A stretch of DNA of 64,000 nt from assembly GCA_025094145.1 (NCBI GenBank), contig JALLLS010000045.1, positions 1-64,000 of the forward strand. The letters run 5' to 3'. The position numbers and the translations under genes are program-made. This document shows, in pieces, positions 22,261-32,976 of the stretch. The notes beneath the pieces are model-generated. The model was not told the DNA's origin, did no database searches, and saw only the letters and a program-made list of their open reading frames with translations. This stretch comes from Spinellus fusiger. Its lineage: Eukaryota; Mucoromycota; Mucoromycetes; Mucorales; Phycomycetaceae. Position 1 is the stretch's first letter, and every line of letters begins with the position of its first letter.

Positions 22261-24767
22261 TTAGAGTAGCCTCTATGAATTGCAGAGGGCTGGTGAAAAC
22301 TGGCCACTCCAACACACGCTCCTTATACATTAGATATCTACGCTCCATGAAACTCAATCTCCTTGCCTTACAAGAAACCTACGCCTCCACCATCCCTATG
22401 CAACACACCTTTGACCAACAATTCCGCACTAATTCCTCACTATGGTCACCTCACTGTGGCCTAGTATCCTTATCTTCTGACATTACACTCATTGACGCTC
22501 TTTTCAGCCTCTGCGGCCGCTGAATTACTGCTACAGTGGTGCATGCCAATATGCTCTTTCCTCCCATCCGCATTTGTGTGGTATATGCACCTTCTACTTC
22601 ACCCACTCGTTCTTCATTCCTTTCTTCTCTCTTCGCCAACCCTCATCTTTTGCCCTCTAATCCCACCAATTTCATCTTGCTTGGAGATCTCAACCACGCA
22701 CAATATGCATATGCCCATCGACCTCGTCTTGTGCCTCAGCCTTGGATGCAGTATGTTCAGGACCAACTCTTTGACAGTGTGACACCCAAGGGTGAAAAAC
22801 CACTGCCCACTTTCCAAAGAGGTGCACAATCCTTCACTATTGACTATATCTTTTCTTCAAAAGACATCTCCTCCTACCATGTTCAGTCAGAAGTGACTTA
22901 CATTAATTCACAATGGATAGAGCTTCTTCTCTCTTCCTCTTTTAACTTTCCTTCTCTTACAGCCACAGGCAAGGTGCTATGGCGTGCCAACCCACGACTG
23001 GCTCTGAGAGATGACTTTTGCCAAGAACTGTCTGACTTCATTACTATGACCATTACAGCCTTCTCAGTACGAGTTTCGTCACAGGTGCAGTGGGATCTTT
23101 TAAAGACTGCTGTATGTGGATTTATTCAATCCTTTAACAGACGACCACAGATGAACCTGCAGAAGATGGAGCGATTGCTGCAGAGCAAAAGAGACCGCCT
23201 AGTGAAGAAGTTTGCTTCCAATCCTGGTCAGAATTTCCAACTACCAGTGATTGAGAGGCAGCTTCATGCCGTACAATATGAACGCACTGAACAACAAGCC
23301 CTTTGTGCAGGTAAGCATTGGAGAGAGAATGGAGAGACCTCTGCTGGATACCTGAAGAGAGCAGTGGAGAGTTGCCAAACTCGCAAGAACATTGCCAGTC
23401 TTCGCCATCCCACCAACAACACACTGCACACGGACACTGAGGGGATGAAAGAGGCTACAGTTTGCTTCTATGAGCGGTTGTATACTCCAGACCCAGTGGA
23501 TCCAGCAACATTAGAAGACCTTCTAAGCAATTTGCCATCCGATCTGGTCTTAAGTGACTCTACCAAAGATGCTTTGGATACTCCTTTTCTTCTTGAAGAG
23601 ATTAAGGCTGGTACCTCTCGCTCTCCACGTGCAAGTAGTCCTGGACCTGACGGACTGCCTTATGAGATACTACAACTCATTGTTTCCCACCCTTTTTTTG
23701 CCTCTCTCACAAAACAACTGTATAACAATGCTCTCACTAAAGGTATCTTTCTGTCTTCGTGGCAACTCACTTGTGTCAGTCTGCTACCAAAGAAAGGATA
23801 TTTGTCTTCGTTGAAGAACTGGCGTCCAATTGCACTGATCAATACGGATGCTAAGGTGTTTAGTCGTCTCTTAAGCTCTCGTCTCATCCCTGCTGCTGGT
23901 CCACTCATATCGCCCTATCAAACTGGTTTTGTAAAGGGTCGTTTCATTGCTGATAACGGCATGATGACTAAGATGTTGATGGAACACGCACGCACTACTA
24001 ATTCTACAGCCATTGGGCTTCTACTCGACCAAGAAAAAGCATATGATCGCATACATGCAGGATACCTTCAGAGGGTCCTCCACAAGTTCAACTTTTCACC
24101 TGCCATTGTCACTTGTATCTGCCAACTCTTTTTCTCTACGATGATACAGATCAACGTCAATGGACACTCATCTTGCCCTTTCCCACAGCTAAGAGGCTTG
24201 CGTCAAGGGGAAACCATTGTCACCCATCTTGTTCAATCTTGCTTTCGAGCCTTTACTTTGTTGCCTGCTCCACGACACCCAATTCTCTGGCATCTACCCT
24301 TCTTGTCCCACTTTGGGGCCTCAGCCACCACCCATCAAGTTGTTAGCCTATGCTGATGATCTAGTAGTGTTTTTGCCAGACATATGCAGCTGCTTCCAAT
24401 GCTCACACCAATATGCACAAGACCCAGGCCTTTTCTTTGAGTGGAGCACCATTGTCATCCTGGTCACCAATACTTGCACGGTATCAGATCACGGATTGGC
24501 ATGATTGACGGTCGCCACACCCATTGATATACTTGGGCTTTCCTTTGTACTCCTCCACTGTATAGCGCAATACTTTTATGGCTTCTCTTCTCGACCGCAT
24601 CAAAACGGCATGCAAGGTCCATCTGTCCCGCTCCCTCTCTGTTCGAGGTAAGGCCACTGTGATTAACACTTTGATCCTTTCAAAGCTTTGGCATGTCCTG
24701 AGAGTGATATCCGTGCCCAAAAACTTCCTTTCTTGCATCCGATCTCAGATAGGACAGTTTATGCAAC

Positions 24768-24785
24768 ACTGTATGTTTGCTCCAG
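24768..24785 (+). repeat. 18-bp target-site duplication of the ORF1-only element, left
   Basis: ACTGTATGTTTGCTCCAG occurs here and again at 26313-26330. Removing one copy plus the insert restores the LINE-2 reading frame exactly. Confidence 0.92.
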
Positions 24786-26312
24786 ATCGGCTCTTTCGTG
24801 TAATCAATATTACCCCAAAAGAGTAAAAATACAAATCGCAAAACTCAACATAAGTAACATCCATCCATCAGCAACAATCCCCATCCACCCACATAGTACA
24901 TAGTACACAGTACACATTGGACACACCAACTACGGATCCTGGCCAACCACCAACCATCAAGCAACCTCCTGTACCAGCACCTGTCAGACCCTTTGTGTCT
25001 GAGGCCACCACTGCTACCACCATTCCTAACTCAGACAGCAGAAAACCCAGACTACTTACCAAACGCACTCGTACAAATACTTACGAGTATCAAATGACTG
25101 AGGTAGAAAAGTCTGATACCTTCACCCAGCAGATGATGGCATTTCTGTCAGATATTCAGAGACAAATGGCAACAATTGGACTCCGCATCCAGGAATTGGA
25201 AGCACAAGTCAAGGTCAAGGATGACCTTATTACATCTCTCCAGGCTCAGATCAATGCCAAGAGTGCAGATAATGCAGCCAAATCACCTCCCGCCCCTACT
25301 CCCACACCCATCCCCACAGTGAAACCCACAGATGCCATAGAAAAGGCTACTGTCACTTATGCCAACATGGCTAAAAAGAACGCCTCCCCACCAAAGAAGA
25401 CAGCAAAGGCCAGAGCAGTGTTTAGAGCACAAACAGTTCGGGCCTTACAAGAGCCTACCGGGCCCTCAGTATACGACTTTGTATACTTGCCCTGTCGCCG
25501 CTACCTCAAGTACGGCCAGATCCGCAAGATGTTGGGATCACTGAAGATCCAACAGTCACGGATCATAGACATCCACTTCCCAGCAAGGGGCACAATTGCA
25601 CTGCTTGTACACGGTAGCTTCAAGCAAGAACTCGAGGAGAAACTCGAGAAATCAAAGATCAAGCCACAGGCAAGCTTTGATCCAGTAGCTGTAACGGTGA
25701 TTGCAGACCCTAAGCTCCAGCAGGAGTCAGATAGCACCAAGGCTGCAATGGCCCAAGAACTATTTGAGCAACGAGTGTCCAACACCTGTCTTCGTGGCCC
25801 CATTCATTTAGGGTACAGCATTGCTCGCCACTTTGGCTCAAGCATTGCCACACCCCGTCTATCCACCATTGCCTTTGAGAAGCTCTTGGCAGACCTCAAG
25901 GCCAAGGCCACAGTCACCAGCCCTCCCGCCACCCTTGAAAAAGAAGCCCTCCAGGCATTTGGGTCTGACTCAGCCATGGAAGGAGTCGAGGGAAACAATC
26001 AACATACCCAACAAGACTTGTAAATAGACCCATCTTTGGTCTATTGAGAAGCTTGTGGGATTAGGCTCAAACTAATGTCTATGTCTGCATTGTCATTTTC
26101 TCTCATTTCTCATATTTTTCTTCATTTTTTCCCTCATTTCGAGGTTTTATATACTCATATCTTCTGTTTCTTTTTTCCTTGCATTTATTTTTTCCACTTT
26201 TGTATTTGAAAGTGTTTATATGTATATCTTAATTGTTCAAAAGTTCTCATAGGGTGGCTAACATGCCCAATGCGCGAATAGCAACCAACACCCAAAAATA
26301 AAAATACTTTGA
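24786..26312 (+). mobile_element. ORF1-only (HAL1-like) non-LTR retroelement
   Basis: A 1527-bp insert within LINE-2 ORF2, flanked by an 18-bp duplication. It carries one ORF resembling LINE ORF1 proteins, a pyrimidine-rich 3' untranslated region and a simple A-rich tail AAAAATAAAAATACTTTG. It has no endonuclease or reverse transcriptase, so it must be mobilised by another LINE. A second copy of the 3' end is at 447-835. This is the layout of mammalian half-L1 (HAL1) elements; the comparison is by structure only. Confidence 0.85.
24917..26023 (+). CDS. ORF1-type protein of the HAL1-like element
   Basis: The frame is open from just after a TAA near 24852 to TAA at 26021-26023. The first in-frame ATG is at 25094; upstream only TTG is available (24917), so either a non-ATG start or a lost start is likely. 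From residue 60 a coiled-coil-like heptad region (FTQQMMAFLSDIQRQMATIG ... KVKDDLITSLQAQI) leads to a basic linker (KKNASPPKKTAKARAVFRAQ). An RRM-like domain follows (VYDFVYLPCRRYLKYGQIRK ... RIIDIHFPARGTIALLVHG), then an alpha-helical C-terminus. Coiled coil plus RRM is the architecture of L1-type ORF1p RNA-binding chaperones. No zinc knuckle is present, unlike LINE-1 and LINE-2 ORF1. Confidence 0.75.
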   Translation: MDTPTTDPGQPPTIKQPPVPAPVRPFVSEATTATTIPNSDSRKPRLLTKRTRTNTYEYQMTEVEKSDTFTQQMMAFLSDIQRQMATIGLRIQELEAQVKVKDDLITSLQAQINAKSADNAAKSPPAPTPTPIPTVKPTDAIEKATVTYANMAKKNASPPKKTAKARAVFRAQTVRALQEPTGPSVYDFVYLPCRRYLKYGQIRKMLGSLKIQQSRIIDIHFPARGTIALLVHGSFKQELEEKLEKSKIKPQASFDPVAVTVIADPKLQQESDSTKAAMAQELFEQRVSNTCLRGPIHLGYSIARHFGSSIATPRLSTIAFEKLLADLKAKATVTSPPATLEKEALQAFGSDSAMEGVEGNNQHTQQDL

Positions 26313-27320
26313 ACTGTATGTTTGCTCCAGTGAAACTGGGTTTTATGTTTTCTCTTTTGAAGCAAAGTGGTCTTGGATTGCTTGACCCTTTACTACAGCA
26401 ATTTGCTCTTCAACTTCGGTGGTTAGGACCTCTCTGTGCCCCTGAAAGGGTGTCTAATGGCCTGGTCACTCCATGGCTATCAGCATTTCTTTCTACACCA
26501 GGATCAGACCCACGCCTACCTCTCTTGTGCCCTGACCTTCATCCCAATGCTTCTCGACATATAGACAGTGTCCTCCATAATATTTTTGCAGCCTTTGATC
26601 TCTTACCTCGAGATTTCAAGTACCTCACCCTGAACACTGCTACCTGTCTTGCTCTACCACTGTCTTCTGCCTGTCTGTCTGTTTCCCTATCTCAATATTT
26701 TCCGCGTTCTTGGTGCCAACTGTGTGTGTCTGATGCTTTTATCTTTGACCATAGTATAGACTCCCTTCGACGAAGACTACGGCCAGAGTTGACCCATCAT
26801 CCCACTATCATTAAGAAGTTCTTCCGCTTGCTGGATAGTTCAGACTACTCTTTGCAGTCTTTTATGCTTAGAGCATGTCTGCCCACAACCTTCCTCCAAG
26901 ACACCTTCCCCAATCTACCTCCAAGACTCGGTGATTCAGTGGATCCCACTCCTATGCTTAACTCTATGATTCCCAATGGGTTATAGATGAAACTGTCTCT
27001 TGGTGTCTACCGCACACTATGCCTGCCCACATTGCACCCGTCTCCTCTCTTTAACCCACCCCTACGACCAACACAACGGCGTGCCTTCTGGTCCTCTCCT
27101 GTTCACCACTCAGTTCGCACCATTTGGTATAGAGTCTTGCACAATAAGATATCTTGTCGCTCTCTCCTCCACCCTATTTTACCATTAACTTTCACTTCAG
27201 ACATTTGCCTTATATGAAAATCTGCCATCGACACCCAAGCCTATTTCCTCTATGAATGCCCGTCTAAGCTCGAGGTTTGGTGTGCTTTTTGCATTAAATA
27301 CTTTAATGCTATGCCTACTA

Positions 27321-28666
27321 CAGTCACACAACATTAGAAAGTATACGATTTTCATTTTTTGAAATCCTGAAAAAAAGCATGCTTTACGGATATAAATGTT
27401 ACGACCTCAAAACACATACTAATGACTTCAAATTCAACACAAAGTTAGTTTAACATATTGTCTATAGTAATATATATATATAAGTTTTTATTTAATATTT
27501 TGTTGGGCCACCTTTGGCATCAATAACTGCCTGGCAGTGGTCTTTCATTGAGTCAACTAAACATTCGGCAAAATCAACGTGGATATTTCCCCAAGCTTCT
27601 TCTAAAGCTGTCTTGAGCTCATCGATATTTTTGATACCGGCCCTCTTGTTATCAATAAGCTTATCAAGAAAGCTTCAGAGATGTTCGATGGGGTTGAGAT
27701 TAGGACTTTGGGCAGGCCAGTAATCAAAGCGCCTGATTTGATGTGTGTTTTTCCACCATGTTGTATAGCCACCTGTATGGCAGCTAGCCCCATCTTCTTG
27801 GAATATGAAGTCCCTGTCCTCCTTCTCATTCAATTCGATGAACCATGGCAGAAATTCTTTTGCCAAAATGTTGACATATACGTCCTGATTCACAGTGCCA
27901 TCAACAAAGACCAAAGGCCCAAATCCACCCGCCCAGAAACAGCTCCAGATCATTATGCTGCCTTTCCCCCATTTGGTTGTAGGCATGATATGAGCAGCCT
28001 TATACCTCTCTCCGATCTTTCGAATAACTCTGGCTTTTTCCTGGTAACTCTCTACCTCAAACCGTGACTCATCAGACCATACAACGCGTCTCTAGTCCTC
28101 AGGAGTCCAATTGACCCGTTCCTTCACTCAACGAAGTCTTTTCTTCATGTTTTCTTCAGAAAACCTTGGCTTGTGTGCTTCAAAGTAGGAACCAAATACA
28201 ATCTGATGTATATATCTGATGAATGTTGCTCTACAGATGATTATCTCATGTGCCTTAAGTTCAAAATTTATGTAGTTATAGGAGACAAATGGGTTGCCTT
28301 TTAGAATAGCCTCAAGTCATCTGAGGTCTCTCTCGTTAAGTTTTTTTGGTGCACCAGAACTAGGTCTTGGTAGAGCTGTACCATTAGTCTTTATTCTACT
28401 AATGATCTTTTGGATAGTAGACTTGCTAATGCCAATGACCTTTGAAATGGCACCCATGGAGTATTTTTCTTTTTTAAGCTAGTAAACACCCCATTACTCT
28501 CTTTCTTCAATCTTATTATAAACTCTAGAGTTTTTAGTTGAGGATTCTGCGTTTGACATTTGAGATTGCTTAATGGAATGTGATTCAGTGGTAAAAACAA
28601 GAAGAAGAATCATGTTTAAAAATGTATAAATTATGGGCTCGTATACTTTCTAATGTTGTGTGACTG
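27321..28666 (-). mobile_element. Tc1/mariner element, full length, inactive
   Basis: 1346 bp between TA dinucleotides (27319-27320 and 28667-28668). The inverted ends start CAGTCACACAACATTAG on one side and its complement on the other. It splits LINE-2 ORF2; joining across one TA restores the LINE frame (NAMPT|IPALDH). It is closely related to the deleted copy at 14025-14797. Confidence 0.93.
27492..28559 (-). pseudogene. Tc1-type transposase with nonsense codons
   Basis: One minus frame of about 355 codons from the ATG at 28559. It has a helix-turn-helix (SKVIGISKSTIQKIISRIK), a second basic domain, and the DDE catalytic region with WSDESRF, FQEDGASCHT and WPAQSPNLNPIEHL (all three acidic residues present), ending GGPTKY. 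Six in-frame stops interrupt it: two near the N-terminus, one after NERDLR, one after MKKRLR, one in TPED*RR and one directly after NPIEHL. No base gain or loss is needed to read through, so decay has been by substitution only. Confidence 0.85.
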
Positions 28667-29013
28667 TATTCCTGCTCTTGACCATTGACTCCGCTCTTTC
28701 CGTTTTCCTCTCCCTTGCCACCCCGATCTTTCCGCTATTTCTCTTTTTAGCTGTGTTATACTCGCTATCTGGAGACACCACTGGGCCTTTATTTTCGATG
28801 ACACTCCTTTCAACCCTGACCATGTTTTGACGACGGCAGATCGCCTGGTCTCCAAGATGCTATCCGATTTGAACTTGGATAACTAAACCTAATTATAAAA
28901 CACAAAATACTCAAAAACAACTAGAATATAGAAAAACACAAAAACAAGAGTTGTGATAATTCCCTATTTAGTGAATTCACAATAAAAACGAGCAGCGCCT
29001 CTAGAAAAAAAAA

Positions 29014-29028
29014 TACATACAGTAACAC
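29014..29028 (+). repeat. Target-site duplication of LINE-2, right
   Basis: Identical to 21022-21036, and it follows the terminal A-run directly. Confidence 0.9.
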
Positions 29029-30621
29029 TATATTTGTTTCTTCACAACTAAAGAAATGATATTTATTGACAAAAAATTGTCTAATTTGGTCATAAAATAT
29101 TTAATCAAATAAGCAAGAGTTGTGTGTAAATATTGAATAAAACAAAAGGTACTATAGTATAAAGCCGTTCTTTATTCATCACTTCGATTATTTTTTTTGT
29201 AAATCACTTCGATTATTATTTAAATGACTCACCAAAGTTAATGAGTTTCAAATTCCTAACTGCATTTTTTAAAAAAAAAAAAAAAACATATCGCCATTAA
29301 TCCTTTACTTCTGTAACTCAGATTTTTTATATTTATAATTATAGCACCCATTATTTTAGCTTCTGCTTCTGCTCCTGCTCCTGCTCCTGCTCCTGCTTGG
29401 AAGTCCCTAATAAAGACAATAGACAAGACAATAATTACAAAAATAAATATATACTAGTGTTATGGCTTGAGAATGTTTTTAAAACTGTCAAATAGTACAT
29501 TATAATGATACCAACTTAAGTTAGGCAGTAGAGTTATCGTATACTAGCTATATTACCCCGTTATAAACTATAGAATCCCTATTAAAAAAGAAAGAAATAA
29601 TTGTATACTTTAGCTAATATTAGAAACTTTCATAGTACCTTCATTATGCTTCATGGACTGTGCCTGCTTTCTTATTTGTAATAGCTACTAGAAAAATGAT
29701 GATGCAATGCTGCTTTGTCCATTAACAGATTAATATCTCTGTAACAATCTAAATGGTAATACAAGTGTTAGATATAGAATGCTTTATCCCTGGATTCAAT
29801 TCAGGCAGGGAAAACTACTTTCTATACATTTATATATTATCATATCGATAATATATGTAGTAGAGGATCTTTAAAAAGATTACATTATGACTAGTCTGTA
29901 ATATTCTATAAAAAAAAAGTGTATTAGCACATAGTATCCGTACTATAAATAATACCCGACATTTTTTGTTTTTGCTTTCTTGTGTGCTAGTTATTACTGT
30001 GCATTTAGGATTTTCATGCAATATTTACTTCCCGTCTTTGCAGGTACAGTGAAAATAATATAATAATGCATTGCCTTATTTTATTATAGTATTCTTAATT
30101 GATATATAAAGCTCGGAGTCAGAGATTATTAAGGTAATAATGTTTTCATTGATATCCATAGTATTTGTATTAATTGTATTGTGAGAGGATCTATACTCGA
30201 CTTAATATTGAATAGTTCACAGTTTTTTTTTTACTTCAGAATGGCTTACTTTGTCATCTGTACATCGAACACAATGACCACCTTATAGGATAACCTTATT
30301 ATTAAGTGACCTCGAATAGTATCGATGTTTCTATAACTGTATTTTATGTTGCTCTAATACTCTCTTGGTGCTGAGGTTTGATAAATTATTATTATTTCTT
30401 GTATTCATTGTTTTTTGTGAAGTTGGAGACTCTGAATTTATTTACACGTACAGATGTATTCATATTCTGTTGGCGATTTATCAAATTAAAGAAAGTACAG
30501 TTTCATAACGACTAGATCGAGTAATGAAATTTTGTCAATGAGTTTCTCGTCAAACATAATAGAGTGGTTTCCTTATAAACCTGAAAATAAATTCTGTCTT
30601 GGTGTATTTATGATCGATCAT
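29029..30621. other. AT-rich spacer
   Basis: No gene was found. 29356-29396 is a short TGCTCC/TGCTTC repeat. The rest is low-complexity AT-rich sequence up to the start of the epoxide hydrolase inverted repeat. Confidence 0.5.
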
Positions 30622-31551
30622 ACCGTGTTTCAATTTTTTCTTGGAACTTCTATTCCTTAGTAATACTTCTTTTGAACCATAAAAAAGGTAACAATCTCCT
30701 TCAGGGTCATCTTTAATTCTAGAAAAGGAGAATTAATACACATATTTATTATCACACTATTATATCTATAAAGATGAAAAAATCCATATTCTTGGTATAT
30801 ATAGCAGTATACTCTCAAGCACATATTCTTCTTTACCTTTTTTTCTTTCTTTCCTCTTCTGATTGATAAATATGGAGATCAAACCTTTTTCTATTCCAAG
30901 TCTCACCGAGAAACAAACATCAGATCTTCGATACCATCTTCAAAAGGCAGAGTTCTCTACCGAATTCGATACTGAAGTAGGCTGGGATTACGGAGCACCT
31001 CGCTCTGCTGTCGAGCCTCTTGTCAAGGCATGGGCAGATAATTTCAATTGGGAAAAGTCTCGGGAAGAAATGAACCACTGGCATCACTACCATACGGAAA
31101 TTAAGGGTCTGAATATTCACTTTGTACATGAACTTTCTTCAAAAGACAATGCTATTCCTATTCTGTTACTCCATGGGTGGCCTTCTACATTCTATGAATT
31201 CCACAAAATAATTGAGCCTCTAAGAGATGGTGTTCATAATGGCCAGGTAAATGGAAGTATATGGTATCTTATGACTTATATTATCTAGAACTTCCATGTT
31301 ATTGTACCAAGTTTACCTGGTTATGGCTTCTCTGATGCACCTAAAAAGACTGGTTATGGAGTTGCTGAAATAGGCGATACTATGAACACTCTCATGATCA
31401 AGCTAGGCTACAAAAAATACAGTAAGTACTTTATGATATATTATTTTTGTTCCATACTATGTTATATAGAATGAGTCTACTCAAAGATGTAGAAGAAGAG
31501 ATGATATATTCTGCCATATGATTTACTCTTTATCATTGTTTTCTAGTGGTT
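30622..31551 (+). repeat. Inverted-repeat arm (near-identical tract), right
   Basis: This is the partner of 12197-13127. The identity stops abruptly inside exon 3 at the codons around GSDWGS. Confidence 0.85.
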
Positions 31552-32512
31552 TTTGGCTCAGACTGGGGATCTGTCATTGGCCAGTGGATGGGTGCTCATA
31601 GATCAGAGAACTGCAAATCATTAGTGATGACTTTACCTCTTATATCCCCACCTACACCCACTTTCAAAAACATTGTCTTTAGACCTATCAAAGTAGCAAA
31701 GCTATTAGCTTCTGCTGTTATAGGATTTGATGCTGTCTATGGTGCAGGTGCCGTTAGAATAGTCGGAAAATCATTTGTGGATGTTGAGAACAATAGTGAT
31801 GCTGGATATCGTTGTATACAATCAACAAGACCGTTTACCCTAGACTATGGTCTTAACAATAGTCCTGTTGGTCTTTTGGGTAAGAGATATTATCTTGAAG
31901 AATAACTTATACTCATTGTTAATAAGCTTGGTTACTGGAGAAATATCATGCATGGACACACCACCCTTCTGAACCAAACAATGCCTTACCAGAGACTATT
32001 AGCCAGAATGAATTCTTGACCCAATTGTAAGTTTTTGTTGAGCGAAAAGAAATAAGAGAAAAGAAAAGAAAATAATATTCAACTATAAACAGAACCATCT
32101 TTTGGATGACAAAGAGTATCGGCTCTTCTATACGTCTTTATTATGAGGCTATTCAAGGAAAAGAAATAGATATCATTTCAAGTACTATAGTTAAAATTCC
32201 CTGTGGTATATCTTATTCCAAATATGAGATATCATTAGTAAGATCTATTTATGCCCTATTTTAAAGATGAGTCTCACCTTACTTTTTTTTAACTGATATA
32301 GCTTCCTCAAGAGTGGCTCACTACTACATTAAATGTGAAGCAATATAATGTACATGGTGTTGTAAGTTATGGAGTTGAAGGATAGAAACACCAAGAAAGT
32401 TAATCAATTTTGTTATTAGGGAGGACACTTTGCATCTCTTGAAGTAGGCGATCTTGTCATACGTGATATTCAGTCTTTTGCTAAGAAGGTCACTCCACAA
32501 CAATTTGCTTAA
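30872..32512 (+). CDS. Epoxide hydrolase, copy B (alpha/beta hydrolase fold)
   Basis: Seven exons: 30872-31246, 31289-31421, 31547-31879, 31927-32026, 32093-32237, 32302-32361 and 32420-32512, giving 412 residues with all phases consistent. The motifs are EHN region, HGWP oxyanion, GSDWG nucleophile, WTHHPSEPNNALPETI lid region, and GGHF with the catalytic His near the end. The reaction is epoxide to vicinal diol; the substrate is unknown. The first 169 residues are identical to copy A, while exon 3 differs at about 22 of 119 residues and exon 5 is more diverged. A TATA-like TATATATA is at 30796-30803, 69 bp before the ATG, inside the shared tract, so both copies have the same promoter. Confidence 0.92.
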
Positions 32513-32976
32513 TAGTCATCATGAGAATCCTATATGATGATGAAATTACACCAAACATTACACTAGACTTAGTAATAAAATGTAATTTATCTTAAATAAT
32601 AAATATACACTGGTACTATCTATTTATTCATCTATTTATCTGTTTATCATTCTCTTTCTTAATAAAAACGTACAACTCAAGTCATGCTCTTGTCTTATAA
32701 ACAGTTTCGTCTTTATCATTTATTTCATGGCAACTAAAATAGTAGCAGCTTATTCACATAGTATTTTCTGCCATGTTTACTTCTTTTTCAATAAAATACT
32801 TTATTATCATTTCTAAACCATGGAAAAGAAATATTTAAAAATGAGAATCCTAAAGTGTAGGATTAAATAAATAAAACCCACGTCACTCTCAGTCCTTCCC
32901 TTTCTCAATCTTTACCAGAGTCATCCTCCCATCATCACAAGTAACAACAACTAAAAGCACGAAAATTCAAGAAACT

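Larger units (their letters stand above)
22257..28885 (+). pseudogene. LINE-2 ORF2 (endonuclease-reverse transcriptase), broken and interrupted
   Basis: The start ATG at 22257 overlaps the ORF1 stop. The endonuclease shows MNCRGL, LLALQETYAS (catalytic Glu kept), LLGDLNH and TIDYIF, with a TGA at 22521-22523. The reverse transcriptase has LLDQEKAYDRIHAGYL. A one-base gain near 24209 (in the block that should read like QGDPLSP) shifts the frame before LLAYADDLVVFL. At 24785 the frame is cut by an ORF1-only element and resumes without loss at 26331 (QHCMFAP|VKLGF). Further stops are at 26984-26986 and 27215-27217. A Tc1 element then interrupts it at 27320, and the last part (AIWRHHWAFIFDDTPF ... 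DLNLDN) lies at 28669-28885. Confidence 0.85.
21037..29013 (+). mobile_element. LINE-2: non-LTR retrotransposon with two nested insertions
   Basis: It is bounded by a perfect 15-bp duplication. Without its two insertions (24786-26330 and 27321-28668) it is about 5.1 kb, like LINE-1. It has ORF1 with CCHC knuckles, ORF2 with endonuclease and reverse transcriptase, and ends in A9 at 29005-29013. The left boundary lies exactly at the ORF1 ATG, so no 5' untranslated leader remains. Stops and frameshifts make it inactive. Confidence 0.92.
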
